Of a stretch of 64,000 nt of DNA, positions 43,070 to 52,334 are shown in pieces. The stretch lies in the NCBI GenBank assembly GCA_021203515.1, contig JAJQAY010000124.1, positions 1-64,000 on the forward strand. The letters run 5' to 3'. Within the stretch, counting starts at the first letter, position 1; each line of letters opens with the position of its first letter. Made by a program: the position numbers and the translations under genes. Below the pieces are notes generated by a model. That model saw nothing but the letters and a program-made list of their open reading frames with translations. It ran no database searches and was not told where the DNA came from. This DNA comes from Bacteroides sp. (GTDB taxonomy: Bacteria > Bacteroidota > Bacteroidia > Bacteroidales > Bacteroidaceae).

Positions 43070-45112
43070 ATGGAAAAGAAATTTAAACGTACCACCGTAA
43101 CATCGGCGTTGCCGTATGCAAACGGTCCTGTTCATATCGGACACCTGGCAGGGGTTTATGTACCCGCAGATATTTACGTCCGCTACCTGAGACTAAAAAA
43201 GGAAGATGTAATCTTTATCGGAGGTTCCGACGAGCACGGGGTGCCTATCACTATCCGAGCCAAAAAAGAGGGCATTACGCCGCAGGATGTGGTAGACCGT
43301 TACCATACACTTATCAAAAAATCGTTCGAGGATTTCGGCGTGTCGTTCGACATGTATAGCCGCACGACTTCGAAGACGCACCATGACACGGCATCCGATT
43401 TCTTCCGCAAGCTATACGACAAAGGTGAATTTATTGAGAAGACCAGCATGCAATACTACGACGAGGAAGCCAAGACGTTCCTTGCCGACCGCTATATCAC
43501 AGGCGAATGTCCCCACTGCCACGCAGAAGGCGCTTATGGCGACCAATGCGAAAAATGCGGAACTTCACTCTCTCCTACCGACTTGATCAATCCGAAGAGT
43601 GCCATCAGCGGAAGCCAACCCGTGATGCGCGAAACGAAGCACTGGTATCTGCCGCTGGATAAACACGAAGGATGGTTGCGCAAGTGGATTTTGGAAGACC
43701 ACAAGGAATGGCGTCCTAACGTGTACGGCCAATGCAAGAGTTGGCTCGATATGGGATTGCAGCCACGCGCCGTGAGCCGCGACCTCGATTGGGGTATTCC
43801 CGTTCCGGTGGAAGGCGCCGAAGGGAAGGTGCTTTATGTATGGTTTGATGCACCTATCGGCTATATCAGCAATACGAAGGAACTGCTGCCCGACCCTTGG
43901 GAGAAATGGTGGAAAGACCCTGAAACACGTTTGGTTCATTTCATCGGAAAGGATAATATCGTATTCCACTGCATCATATTCCCCGCCATGCTGAAGGCTG
44001 AGGGCAGTTATATCTTGCCGGACAACGTGCCGAGCAACGAGTTCCTGAACCTGGAAGGCGACAAGATTTCTACCTCACGCAACTGGGCTGTGTGGTTGCA
44101 CGAATACTTGGAAGATTTTCCCGGCAAACAGGACGTGCTGCGCTATGTGCTGACTGCGAACGCACCGGAGACGAAAGATAACGATTTCACCTGGAAGGAT
44201 TTTCAGGCACGCAATAACAACGAGTTGGTAGCTGTGTATGGTAACTTCGTGAACCGTGCGCTGCAACTCACCAAGAAATACTTTGAGGGCATAGTGCCTG
44301 CTGCGGGCGAGCTGACGGACTACGACAGGGAAACACTCAAAGAATTTGCCGATGTAAAGGCGGAAGTGGAGAAGTTGCTGGACGTATTCAAATTCCGCGA
44401 TGCACAGAAGGAGGCGATGAATCTTGCGTGTATCGGTAATAAGTATCTGGCCGACACCGAGCCGTGGAAGCTCGCCAAGACAGACATGCCGCGTGTTGCC
44501 ACTATCCTGAATATCTCATTGCAACTCGTTGCCAACCTCGCCATTGCTTTCGAACCGTTCTTGCCTTTTAGTAGCGAGAAGCTACGCAAGATGCTGAACA
44601 TGAACAGTTTCGACTGGGCGAAACTCGGTCATACCGACTTGCTGCCTGCAGGGCATCAGTTGGGAGAGCCTGCGTTGCTGTTTGAAAAGATAGAGGATGA
44701 TGTCATCCAGGCGCAAGTAGACAAGTTGTTGGCTACCAAGAAAGCCAACGAGGCTGCCGGATACAAGGCCAATCCCATCAAGCCGACAATCTCTTTCGAA
44801 GATTTCGAGAAGCTCGATATTCGCGTAGGTACGGTGTTGGAATGTACTGCCGTACCCAAGATGAAGAAATTGCTCCAATTCAAGATAGCAGTCGGATTGG
44901 AAAACCGTACTATCGTAAGCGGCATTGCACAGCACTATCAACCGGAAGAGCTGGTAGGCAAGCAGGTTCTATTCATTGCCAATCTTGCCCCGCGTCAGTT
45001 CAAGAACGGACTGGTGAGTGAAGGCATGGTACTCTCCGCCGAGAATTACGACGGTGCACTGGCGGTGACTTCGCTGTTGAAGGAGGTGAAGCCGGGAAGC
45101 GAGGTGAAATAA
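43070..45112 (+). CDS. metG: Methionyl-tRNA synthetase
   Basis: [32 protein letters not shown]-terminal tRNA-binding domain ([16 protein letters not shown]). Confidence 0.97.
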   Translation: MEKKFKRTTVTSALPYANGPVHIGHLAGVYVPADIYVRYLRLKKEDVIFIGGSDEHGVPITIRAKKEGITPQDVVDRYHTLIKKSFEDFGVSFDMYSRTTSKTHHDTASDFFRKLYDKGEFIEKTSMQYYDEEAKTFLADRYITGECPHCHAEGAYGDQCEKCGTSLSPTDLINPKSAISGSQPVMRETKHWYLPLDKHEGWLRKWILEDHKEWRPNVYGQCKSWLDMGLQPRAVSRDLDWGIPVPVEGAEGKVLYVWFDAPIGYISNTKELLPDPWEKWWKDPETRLVHFIGKDNIVFHCIIFPAMLKAEGSYILPDNVPSNEFLNLEGDKISTSRNWAVWLHEYLEDFPGKQDVLRYVLTANAPETKDNDFTWKDFQARNNNELVAVYGNFVNRALQLTKKYFEGIVPAAGELTDYDRETLKEFADVKAEVEKLLDVFKFRDAQKEAMNLACIGNKYLADTEPWKLAKTDMPRVATILNISLQLVANLAIAFEPFLPFSSEKLRKMLNMNSFDWAKLGHTDLLPAGHQLGEPALLFEKIEDDVIQAQVDKLLATKKANEAAGYKANPIKPTISFEDFEKLDIRVGTVLECTAVPKMKKLLQFKIAVGLENRTIVSGIAQHYQPEELVGKQVLFIANLAPRQFKNGLVSEGMVLSAENYDGALAVTSLLKEVKPGSEVK

Positions 45113-45121
45113 TACGCTGTA

Positions 45122-45970
45122 ATGAAAGAAACAAATGAGGAGAAAGAGCATCTTCCGGAAAAGTTCATTCAAGAGATAAAAAACATCATCCTTACTGCAC
45201 GCACCAATGCAGTAAGAAGCGTTGATTTTTGCCGCGTACAAATGTACTGGCAGATGGGACAGCGTATTTTTGAGGAAGAGCAGCAGGGAAAGGAACGTGC
45301 TGACTATGGTATCTATCTGATACGAAATCTGGCGAAAGAAATACAACCGGAGTTTGGAAGCGGGTTCGGCCCGAGACAGTTGGAACGTTCTCGACAATTC
45401 TATCGCTTATACCCAATTGCGTCTACACTGTGGACGCAATTGAATTGGTCTCAGTATAAACTACTTATCTCAATCGAAGATACAGATAAGAGGGAGTACT
45501 ATCTACATGAGGCTGTAAACAATTGTTGGGCATTCCGCGAGTTGGAGCGACAAGTAAATTCTCATTTATATGAGCGTCTGCTTATGAGCAATGATAAGGA
45601 GTCTGTATTAGCTGTTGCCCGACAGAAAAGGATTTTGCTAGGGGATGATGAATTCTTTATAGATTTAGTATTATACAATAGACTGCTTCGGTGTTTCGTT
45701 ATTATAGAGATTAAGACGGGGAAGCTGACTCACCAGGATTTAGGACAGTTGCAAATGTACGTCAACTATTATGACCGAATAGTGAAACTGCTTGAAGAAA
45801 GCCCTACAGTAGGCATCTTACTTTGCTCTCAGAAAAATGATGTAGTGGTTAAGATGGCCCTGCCGGATAACAGTAACCTGCACGCAGCCGAATACAAACT
45901 TTATCTGCCCGAAGAGAAGCTGCTTCAGACAAAAGTAGAAGAATGGACTATCGAGTTTAATAAGAAATAA
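45122..45970 (+). CDS. YhcG/DUF1016-type PDDEXK nuclease-family protein, probable internal in-frame deletion
   Basis: N-domain and nuclease domain (RILLGDDEFFIDLVLYNRLLRCFVIIEIKTGKLTHQDLGQLQMYVNYYDR) present; expected linker (xFLGLxxx...LEQFLLELGxGFxFVAR) missing at SVLAVARQKR. Confidence 0.75.
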   Translation: MKETNEEKEHLPEKFIQEIKNIILTARTNAVRSVDFCRVQMYWQMGQRIFEEEQQGKERADYGIYLIRNLAKEIQPEFGSGFGPRQLERSRQFYRLYPIASTLWTQLNWSQYKLLISIEDTDKREYYLHEAVNNCWAFRELERQVNSHLYERLLMSNDKESVLAVARQKRILLGDDEFFIDLVLYNRLLRCFVIIEIKTGKLTHQDLGQLQMYVNYYDRIVKLLEESPTVGILLCSQKNDVVVKMALPDNSNLHAAEYKLYLPEEKLLQTKVEEWTIEFNKK

Positions 45971-45978
45971 AGTATAAG

Positions 45979-47430
45979 ATGAGCGAATCATCACTGAAAC
46001 AGAAAACAATAGGAGCATTGCTCTGGAACTTGCTGGACCGAACGGGTCAGCAAGTTCTGTTGTTTATTGTCGGTATTCTTGTGGCAAACATTCTCTCGGT
46101 GGAGGATTATGCACTGGTGGGAATGCTGGCGATTTTCAGTGCTATCGCCAATATTGTACTGGATAGCGGGTTCAGTGCCGCGCTTATCCAAAAGAAAGAG
46201 ACGACGGAAGAAGAGTTCAGTTCCGTCTTCTGGTTTAACTTGGTAATGAGTGTATTGCTTTACGGAATACTGATTGCATGTTCCCCGCTGATAGCCCGCT
46301 TCTTTAACCAACCCAAACTGGTGGAACTGTCGGCAGTTATATTCCTGACCCTTCCCATCAACTCACTGACACTGATACAAACCACCTTACTGAACAAGAA
46401 AGTGCGTTTCAAATCGCTGACGCAGATAAATCTGTTCTCCATGACACTTTCCGGTATAGCCTCACTGGGCATGGCGCTGGCAGGTTGCGGAGTATGGACT
46501 CTTGCTCTACAACCGGTGGTACTTGCCGCCGCACGCGCCTCGTTGCTATGGGGTAGGGAAAGCTGGCGTCCGCAATGGGTGTTCAGGTTTGCCGCCATAC
46601 GTTCTTTGTTCGGCTTTGCTTCGAGCCTGCTGTTGGCAAGCCTCATCAATACCTGCTTTCTGAATATCTATTCAGTCATTATCGGGAAGCTGTTTCCACA
46701 GAAACAGTTAGGGTACTACACGCAGGGAAACAAGATGTGCGACATGGGAGTGAGTCTGCTCTACGGAAGCATACAGAATGCCACTTTCCCCATATTCAGC
46801 GCCATTCAGGACAAACGCGAAAGGCTGATAAGGGCTTACCGCAAGACTATCCGCCTGACGGCATTCATCACGTTCCCCATCATGGCAGGACTACTCGTCA
46901 CCGCACGCCCCGTCATTGAGTTGCTGCTGAAGGAGGAGTGGTGGCCGTCCATTCCTTTCTTCCAGTTGTTCTGCGTGGGAGGGTGCTTCACGATATTGAC
47001 CGCCATCAATAATAACTTCATCAAAGTAAGCGGACGTTCGGGCGGTATACTCAAAATAGAGTATTACAAGGTGGCGCTTACGGTAGTGGTTGTATTGCTG
47101 GCCTACCGGGAAGATGTACTGACAATGGTCACAGGACTGGTTGTCACGCGGATGCTGGTATACATTATTAATATGATATACACCGCTCGCTACACCGGCT
47201 ACCGCTTCCTTATGCAACTGACGGACTTGCTTCCCTATGCAGGATTGAGCATATTGATGACACTCCTGATTTTGCCAATCGGCGGTTGGATAGACAACCG
47301 GATTTTGCTGATTGCCGCACAGGCTACCGTCGGCATCCTTCTCTACGTGGGTACAGCCTATGCTACCGGTTCAAAGATATTGAAAGAGTCTCTGGAATTG
47401 ATGCGAAAGAAACGAGGAAATGGGAAATAA
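45979..47430 (+). CDS. Lipopolysaccharide/oligosaccharide flippase (Wzx-like)
   Basis: SLKQKTIGALLWNLLDRTGQQVLLFIVGILVANILSVEDYALVGML; polytopic membrane protein. Confidence 0.88.
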   Translation: MSESSLKQKTIGALLWNLLDRTGQQVLLFIVGILVANILSVEDYALVGMLAIFSAIANIVLDSGFSAALIQKKETTEEEFSSVFWFNLVMSVLLYGILIACSPLIARFFNQPKLVELSAVIFLTLPINSLTLIQTTLLNKKVRFKSLTQINLFSMTLSGIASLGMALAGCGVWTLALQPVVLAAARASLLWGRESWRPQWVFRFAAIRSLFGFASSLLLASLINTCFLNIYSVIIGKLFPQKQLGYYTQGNKMCDMGVSLLYGSIQNATFPIFSAIQDKRERLIRAYRKTIRLTAFITFPIMAGLLVTARPVIELLLKEEWWPSIPFFQLFCVGGCFTILTAINNNFIKVSGRSGGILKIEYYKVALTVVVVLLAYREDVLTMVTGLVVTRMLVYIINMIYTARYTGYRFLMQLTDLLPYAGLSILMTLLILPIGGWIDNRILLIAAQATVGILLYVGTAYATGSKILKESLELMRKKRGNGK

Positions 47431-48421
47431 TACTGAAATCAAAGTCAGCGTCCTGATGCTCGCCTACAACCAGGAGCGCTATATCGATGAAGCCATCCGC
47501 AGCGTGATGTTGCAGGAAACCAATTTCCCGTTTGAATTGGTTATAGGAAACGATGCCAGTACTGATGCCACAGGAAGCATCTGCGAGGCATGGAGGGAGA
47601 AGTATCCTGAACAAATCGTCTTGTTCAACAGAAAAGAGAACTTGGGCTTACAGCAGAACTTCACACAAACCTACGCCCATTGCCGCGGACAATATATAGC
47701 CATTTGCGAAGGAGACGACTTCTGGACGAACAAGCAAAAACTACAGTTGCAAGCCGACTTCCTGGATGCACACCCCGACTACTCCACCTGCTTTCACCGC
47801 GTGATAAACTATTACGAAGACCGCGACATGAAGAGCCTCAGCAACGGCGGACAGAAAGAGGACACCGATATCCTCGACCTTGCCCGGAGCAATTACATCT
47901 CCAACGTATCCGCCATGTTCCGCCGCAACCTCTTCGGTGAACTGCCTGAATGGTTTGCCCGCGTCAGCACCTACGATTATGCCATCCACCTGCTGAATGC
48001 ACAATACGGAAAGATACACTACATGAACCGCCCGATGGCTGTTTACCGCCAGCACAGCAACGCCATCTGGAGTGAAGCCGGCATGGATAAGAAGCTGGAT
48101 ATTGCGCTCGTGATAAGGGAGCTGCTGATGGACTACTTCAAAACAAAACGAACGGATGTATATGATTGCCTCCGCCAGGCACATGCACAAATCTGCTTGA
48201 GCCTAATCCGCTATTACCTCCGGTCGGGACAGACGGAGCAAGTAGAACATACCGAGAAGCGGCTACTGAACTATCAGCCGCAATGGAACATGGAAGATGT
48301 GAAACGAATGGAACTTCCCCGTCCGCTTTCTGCCTCACAGAAAGCGGCTGCCTGCGTCCGGCGTATGCTCAAAGGGGGAAGGGCAACCGTATCGCGCTTC
48401 ATACCGCTGCCCCGTATATAA
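47420..48421 (+). CDS. Glycosyltransferase family 2
   Basis: IKVSVLMLAYNQERYIDEAIRSVMLQETNFPFELVIGNDASTD; overlaps flippase stop by 11 bp. Confidence 0.9.
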   Translation: MGNNTEIKVSVLMLAYNQERYIDEAIRSVMLQETNFPFELVIGNDASTDATGSICEAWREKYPEQIVLFNRKENLGLQQNFTQTYAHCRGQYIAICEGDDFWTNKQKLQLQADFLDAHPDYSTCFHRVINYYEDRDMKSLSNGGQKEDTDILDLARSNYISNVSAMFRRNLFGELPEWFARVSTYDYAIHLLNAQYGKIHYMNRPMAVYRQHSNAIWSEAGMDKKLDIALVIRELLMDYFKTKRTDVYDCLRQAHAQICLSLIRYYLRSGQTEQVEHTEKRLLNYQPQWNMEDVKRMELPRPLSASQKAAACVRRMLKGGRATVSRFIPLPRI

Positions 48422-48434
48422 ATAAGGAAAGAGG

Positions 48435-48932
48435 TTACAGGAACTTCTCTATCGTGCTCTCCAGAATTCCGTTGTCAGTAAGCAGTTTCTCCACAAACTC
48501 GCGGAAGGCTCCGTAGCCACCGCGCGCGGTCGTCACGTACTTAACTTCACGTTTCACATAGTTGGGCGTGTTATCGGGGGAGGCGCTGAAGCCGACTAAA
48601 CGCAGCAAGGGCAGGTCGTTCAGGTCGTCACCGATGAAGGCGACTTCGCCCAGGGTGATACCCAGTTTGCTGCAGAGTTCCTTCGCCTGCGCCACTTTAT
48701 CCTTCACACCCAGATAGCAATGCTCTATTTTCAGTTTATCGGCACGTTTGCGGACAATCTGCGTATCCTCACCCGTCATGATGGCTACCGGAATGCCCAG
48801 TTCGCGCAGGAAGAGAACTCCCCAGCTGTCTTTCACGGAGAAACGTTTCATTACATCGCCTTCGGCGGTATAATACATTCCGCCATCGGTCCATACACCG
48901 TCAATATCGGTAATCACTAATTTTGGTAACAT
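48435..48932 (-). CDS. KdsC-like HAD phosphatase (KDO-8-P / KDN-9-P phosphatase type)
   Basis: MLPKLVITDIDGVWTDGGMYY...FIGDDLNDLPLLRLVGFSASPDN. Confidence 0.88.
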   Translation of the reverse strand: MLPKLVITDIDGVWTDGGMYYTAEGDVMKRFSVKDSWGVLFLRELGIPVAIMTGEDTQIVRKRADKLKIEHCYLGVKDKVAQAKELCSKLGITLGEVAFIGDDLNDLPLLRLVGFSASPDNTPNYVKREVKYVTTARGGYGAFREFVEKLLTDNGILESTIEKFL

Positions 48933-48939
48933 AGTTGTT

Positions 48940-48966
48940 GAGTTGAAAGTTGAAAATTGAAAGTTA
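48940..48966. repeat. Half heptamer array (TTTCAAC)n directly upstream of the KdsC-like start (minus strand)
   Basis: gagttgaaagttgaaaattgaaagtt. Confidence 0.7.
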
Positions 48967-48972
48967 TAGATG

Positions 48973-50013
48973 CTAGCCCTCAATTAGGGATGGATAGATT
49001 ATTTCGTTTCGGGGGATTTCCTTTAAGACTTTGTGTCCTACTACTTTGTCACGGTCTGCCCACTTGAAGCCGTCGCCGGGACTGAGGAGGTGGATGTCTT
49101 CTTCGGTGATGACGTCGCCCGGATGCAGAACCTTGTTGGTGGCGATGGAACGCTCCAGTTTCACCTTGGCGGCAGAAACGGAGGGGTCGACGTAGAGTTC
49201 CTCCTTGCCCAACCAATGCTCGGCAATGCGGATGTCGCGTATCATACGGTTCACACCGTCGGGGCCCAGAGAGCCTTGTTGGTCGGTGCCTTTCATGCGT
49301 CGGTCGATGGTGACGTGCTTTTCGATGATTTCCGCGCCCATGCCTACGGCAACCACCGGGGCGGCAATGCCGATGGTGTGGTCGGAGAAGCCGATGTGAT
49401 ATTGCCCGTAATGTTGTTTCAGATAAGCAATGGTTTTCAGGTTCAGGTTATCGGGTTGGGTGGGGTACTGCGACACACAGTGCAGGATGGATATATCGCT
49501 GTGATAGCGGGTGATGACTTCCAGTGCACCATCCAGTTCCTTCTTGCCCGCCATACCGGTGGAAAGGATGATGGGTATTCTGGTTTCCGCCATGACTTCC
49601 AGCAGGGGCAGGTTGGTGAGGTCGCGACTGGCTACTTTCAGGCGATCGGGCGTAAAGAGTTTCAGTATCGACATGCAGCCTTTGGAGCAGAGGGTTTCTA
49701 CGAAGTCGAGCCCCAGGGACTTGGCGTGGCGGTAGACTTCGAAATGTTCCTCGTCCGTCAGTTCGAGGAAGGCGCGATGCTCGCCGTAGGTACGCCCGAA
49801 GGAGTGGGGCGAGTCGTAGGGCCGGTTCATCTGCGAGTCGGTCAACTCTTCGTTCAGGTCGCGTTTAGTCATTTTCACGGCGTCCATAGGGCGAAGCTCC
49901 ATATTAAATACCTCCTCGCGGACGGGGCGGGATACCAAGTCGACAATCAGCTTGGCAATGTCGACGGAACCGTTGTGGTTCTGGCCGATTTCTCCGATGA
50001 TGTATGTACTCAT
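48973..50013 (-). CDS. N-acetylneuraminate/nonulosonate (KDN-9-P type) synthase with SAF domain
   Basis: YIIGEIGQNHNGSVDIAKLIVD...IGFSDHTIGIAAPVVAVGMGAEIIEKHVTIDR. Confidence 0.9.
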   Translation of the reverse strand: MSTYIIGEIGQNHNGSVDIAKLIVDLVSRPVREEVFNMELRPMDAVKMTKRDLNEELTDSQMNRPYDSPHSFGRTYGEHRAFLELTDEEHFEVYRHAKSLGLDFVETLCSKGCMSILKLFTPDRLKVASRDLTNLPLLEVMAETRIPIILSTGMAGKKELDGALEVITRYHSDISILHCVSQYPTQPDNLNLKTIAYLKQHYGQYHIGFSDHTIGIAAPVVAVGMGAEIIEKHVTIDRRMKGTDQQGSLGPDGVNRMIRDIRIAEHWLGKEELYVDPSVSAAKVKLERSIATNKVLHPGDVITEEDIHLLSPGDGFKWADRDKVVGHKVLKEIPRNEIIYPSLIEG

Positions 50014-50036
50014 AAGCTATATAGTAATATTCAAAT

Positions 50037-50206
50037 TCACCACAGATTACACAGATTAACACAGATTTAAGAGAAAAATTAAGGAAACTCAGATTAACGC
50101 AAATACACGCAGATTATTTATAGGATAGGTTTTCTTTGTGAAAATCTGCGTTAACCTGCGTTTCAATAAAAAATAATCTGTGCTAATCTGTGTAATCTGT
50201 GGTGAA
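50037..50206. repeat. Nested inverted repeats of (ACACAGATTA)n and (ACGCAGATTA)n
   Basis: tcaccacagattacacagattaacacag ... ctgtgctaatctgtgtaatctgtggtga with inner cgcagatta/taacctgcgtt arms. Confidence 0.88.
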
Positions 50207-50216
50207 AACTAAATTA

Positions 50217-50969
50217 TCATTTCTCATTTCTTGCAATATTCTCCAACATCTTCGCCCGATACTCTGGATGCGTCTTCACTAATCCGAGCAGGGCATGGAT
50301 GCTGCAATCCGTCTTCTCATGGAAGGTGGTGTAGAGTTCCTGCAACAGCGTGAAGTCCTCCATCGTGTCGAGCGTGAAGCGAAGGTCGAGACGGTCTTCC
50401 AGTTCGTCGGGCAATGGGAGCAGGCGGACACTGAACGCTTCGGGATGCGTATAAAGGTAAATCGTGACGTGCTCGATGTACAGCTTCTCCTGAGTGGCGG
50501 CAGCGGCACGACGCAGGGCATCCGTGATAGTCAGTTCGGCAAAGAGTCCTAAGTGGGATTTAATCGTAGGGCGGCCGTCGGCAAAGCCGTAAGCGATATA
50601 ATCCGCCGGGCGGGCGTCGTGCTCTTCAAAGAAGACATGGAAGCTGTCCGGCCTAAGGAAGGGATTGTCCGAACAGACGCGGATGAAACGGTCGATACCG
50701 AATGCCTCGGCAGCGCGGATAAAGCGGTCGAGCACATTGTCCTCGGCAGCGCGATAGCAGAGGATGCCAGCCTGGCGGGCTACGTCGGCCAGGACATCAT
50801 CCTGCGGACGGTCGGTAGTGGCAAGCACAATGGTTTTGTCGGGACAAGCCTGCTTGATGTTGCCTATCAGAATATCAATGATGCGCTGCTCGCCATAGAA
50901 AGGAAGCAGAATTTTGTTGTGCAGTCGGGTACTCCCGGTGCGCGCCTGGATAATTATTCCGTCTTTCAT
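50217..50969 (-). CDS. SpsF-like cytidylyltransferase (candidate CMP-nonulosonate synthetase)
   Basis: GIIIQARTGSTRLHNKILLPF...FIRVCSDNPFLRPDSF. Confidence 0.82.
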   Translation of the reverse strand: MKDGIIIQARTGSTRLHNKILLPFYGEQRIIDILIGNIKQACPDKTIVLATTDRPQDDVLADVARQAGILCYRAAEDNVLDRFIRAAEAFGIDRFIRVCSDNPFLRPDSFHVFFEEHDARPADYIAYGFADGRPTIKSHLGLFAELTITDALRRAAAATQEKLYIEHVTIYLYTHPEAFSVRLLPLPDELEDRLDLRFTLDTMEDFTLLQELYTTFHEKTDCSIHALLGLVKTHPEYRAKMLENIARNEK

Positions 50970-51823
50970 ATCTTCATTCGTTTAAAAGCGTCGATGTAGC
51001 TGCCCGGGGTGACGTTTATCACTTCCTTGCCGAGGTGGCGGGCATAAGCTTCGAGCACAAAGTAGGACTTGAAGGCCACATACATATGATAAAGTATGGT
51101 ATAAAGCCGGGCGGAGTGCAGGTTTTCCTGCGTCACCGTTGCCGCTTGCGATTTATTCTGGTCGTAGAAGTGCTTCTGGTGCATCAGCACCACGTTATCG
51201 TCGGTCACGGTAATCTCGGGCAACCAGGAATGGTCGGCACCCGCCAGATATACCTTCTTGAAGGGCAAACGCAGTCCGGTGGCGATGGCAGGTATCAGCA
51301 CGTTGTGCGGACGGGGCACGCCCCAACCTTTGCCAAACACCCGGTTGCAGAAACCCTGAAAGCCTTCTATCGGAGTAGTGTTGTAGATGCAAAGGCGGAT
51401 ATTCGCGTTGCCCGCCAACATCGGTTGCCACTCCTTGTTCTTGAGGGCGCGGGCGGGGATGAAGAGGCTCATTGGCCACGCGGTCTTCTGGGCAAGCGAC
51501 CGGAACAGCTGCTCACGCTTCTCTGCGACAATCCAGAACAGCGGGTCAGCAATGAGGTAGAGTTCGGGACGGAGTTGCTCGAACATGGGTGAAGTCACAC
51601 AGAAGTTCACCGCCAGCAAGGTCTTTCCTTTGACAAATTCCGAAGACTCCTGAACCGTGCGGTTCAGCGAAGGCCCGTTTGCCAATATCAGCAGTTCTTC
51701 CGGATTGCTGAACGACGACGGCAGGCGCGTGCTCCACTTAGATTGCAGCAGTATCTTCACTACACTGAGCAAGGTCTGCCACAACTGTCCCAACCATTTC
51801 ATTGCTTTTTCTCCCATAAACAT
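50966..51823 (-). CDS. DUF115/Maf-like putative glycosyltransferase
   Basis: ELLILANGPSLNRTVQESSEFVKGKTLLAVNFCVTSPMFEQLRPELYLIADPLFW; overlaps the cytidylyltransferase gene. Confidence 0.65.
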   Translation of the reverse strand: MFMGEKAMKWLGQLWQTLLSVVKILLQSKWSTRLPSSFSNPEELLILANGPSLNRTVQESSEFVKGKTLLAVNFCVTSPMFEQLRPELYLIADPLFWIVAEKREQLFRSLAQKTAWPMSLFIPARALKNKEWQPMLAGNANIRLCIYNTTPIEGFQGFCNRVFGKGWGVPRPHNVLIPAIATGLRLPFKKVYLAGADHSWLPEITVTDDNVVLMHQKHFYDQNKSQAATVTQENLHSARLYTILYHMYVAFKSYFVLEAYARHLGKEVINVTPGSYIDAFKRMKI

Positions 51824-51967
51824 TATTATTAACCCCTCGTTCCCCTAAAGGGGAAGGAGAATAGTTTTGCTATACTATAAGCAGCACCTATATGCAGGCG
51901 AAGTATCCTCGTTCTTTGGCGGATTACAAATCCGCGGGAACATTGCACTGCATGTAATTAAATGATA

Positions 51968-52180
51968 ATTTAGCACAGCCTAAGGCTGAAAGCCTTTTAT
52001 CTTATAGCCCGGGGCAACGCCCCGTGAATATGTCATACATCAATCCTTGCGCCTTGAAAGGGCAAAAGCCGATAGATACCTTATGCTCTTTCAGGGCGCA
52101 AATTGCAGGGATACTCTTTAACCCGGGGCGCTGCCCCGGGCTATAAGATAAAAGGCTTTCAGCCTTAGGCTGGCACTAAA
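51968..52180. repeat. Long multi-stem palindromic element (REP/MITE-like)
   Basis: Outer arms agcctaaggctgaaagccttttatcttatagcccggggc / gccccgggctataagataaaaggctttcagccttaggct; inner arms ttgcgccttgaaagggc / gctctttcagggcgcaa. Confidence 0.9.
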
Positions 52181-52334
52181 TTCCCCTTTATGTCTAAAAG
52201 CTAATATTCAAGCTATCACTTATTACTAAACTCCCTGCAAAGATAGAGAGTTTAGTCCTTACAGACTAAAAATTAGTAGATTTTATAGAATAAAAAGAGA
52301 CAAAAGCCGTACTTTTGTCCAAACATTCCGCAAA

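Noticed and set aside
49033-50070. Long + strand ORF (345 aa) antisense to the NeuB-like gene
   Set aside because: The minus strand encodes a clear NeuB/SAF protein; the antisense ORF is low-complexity and motif-free, as expected from codon bias.
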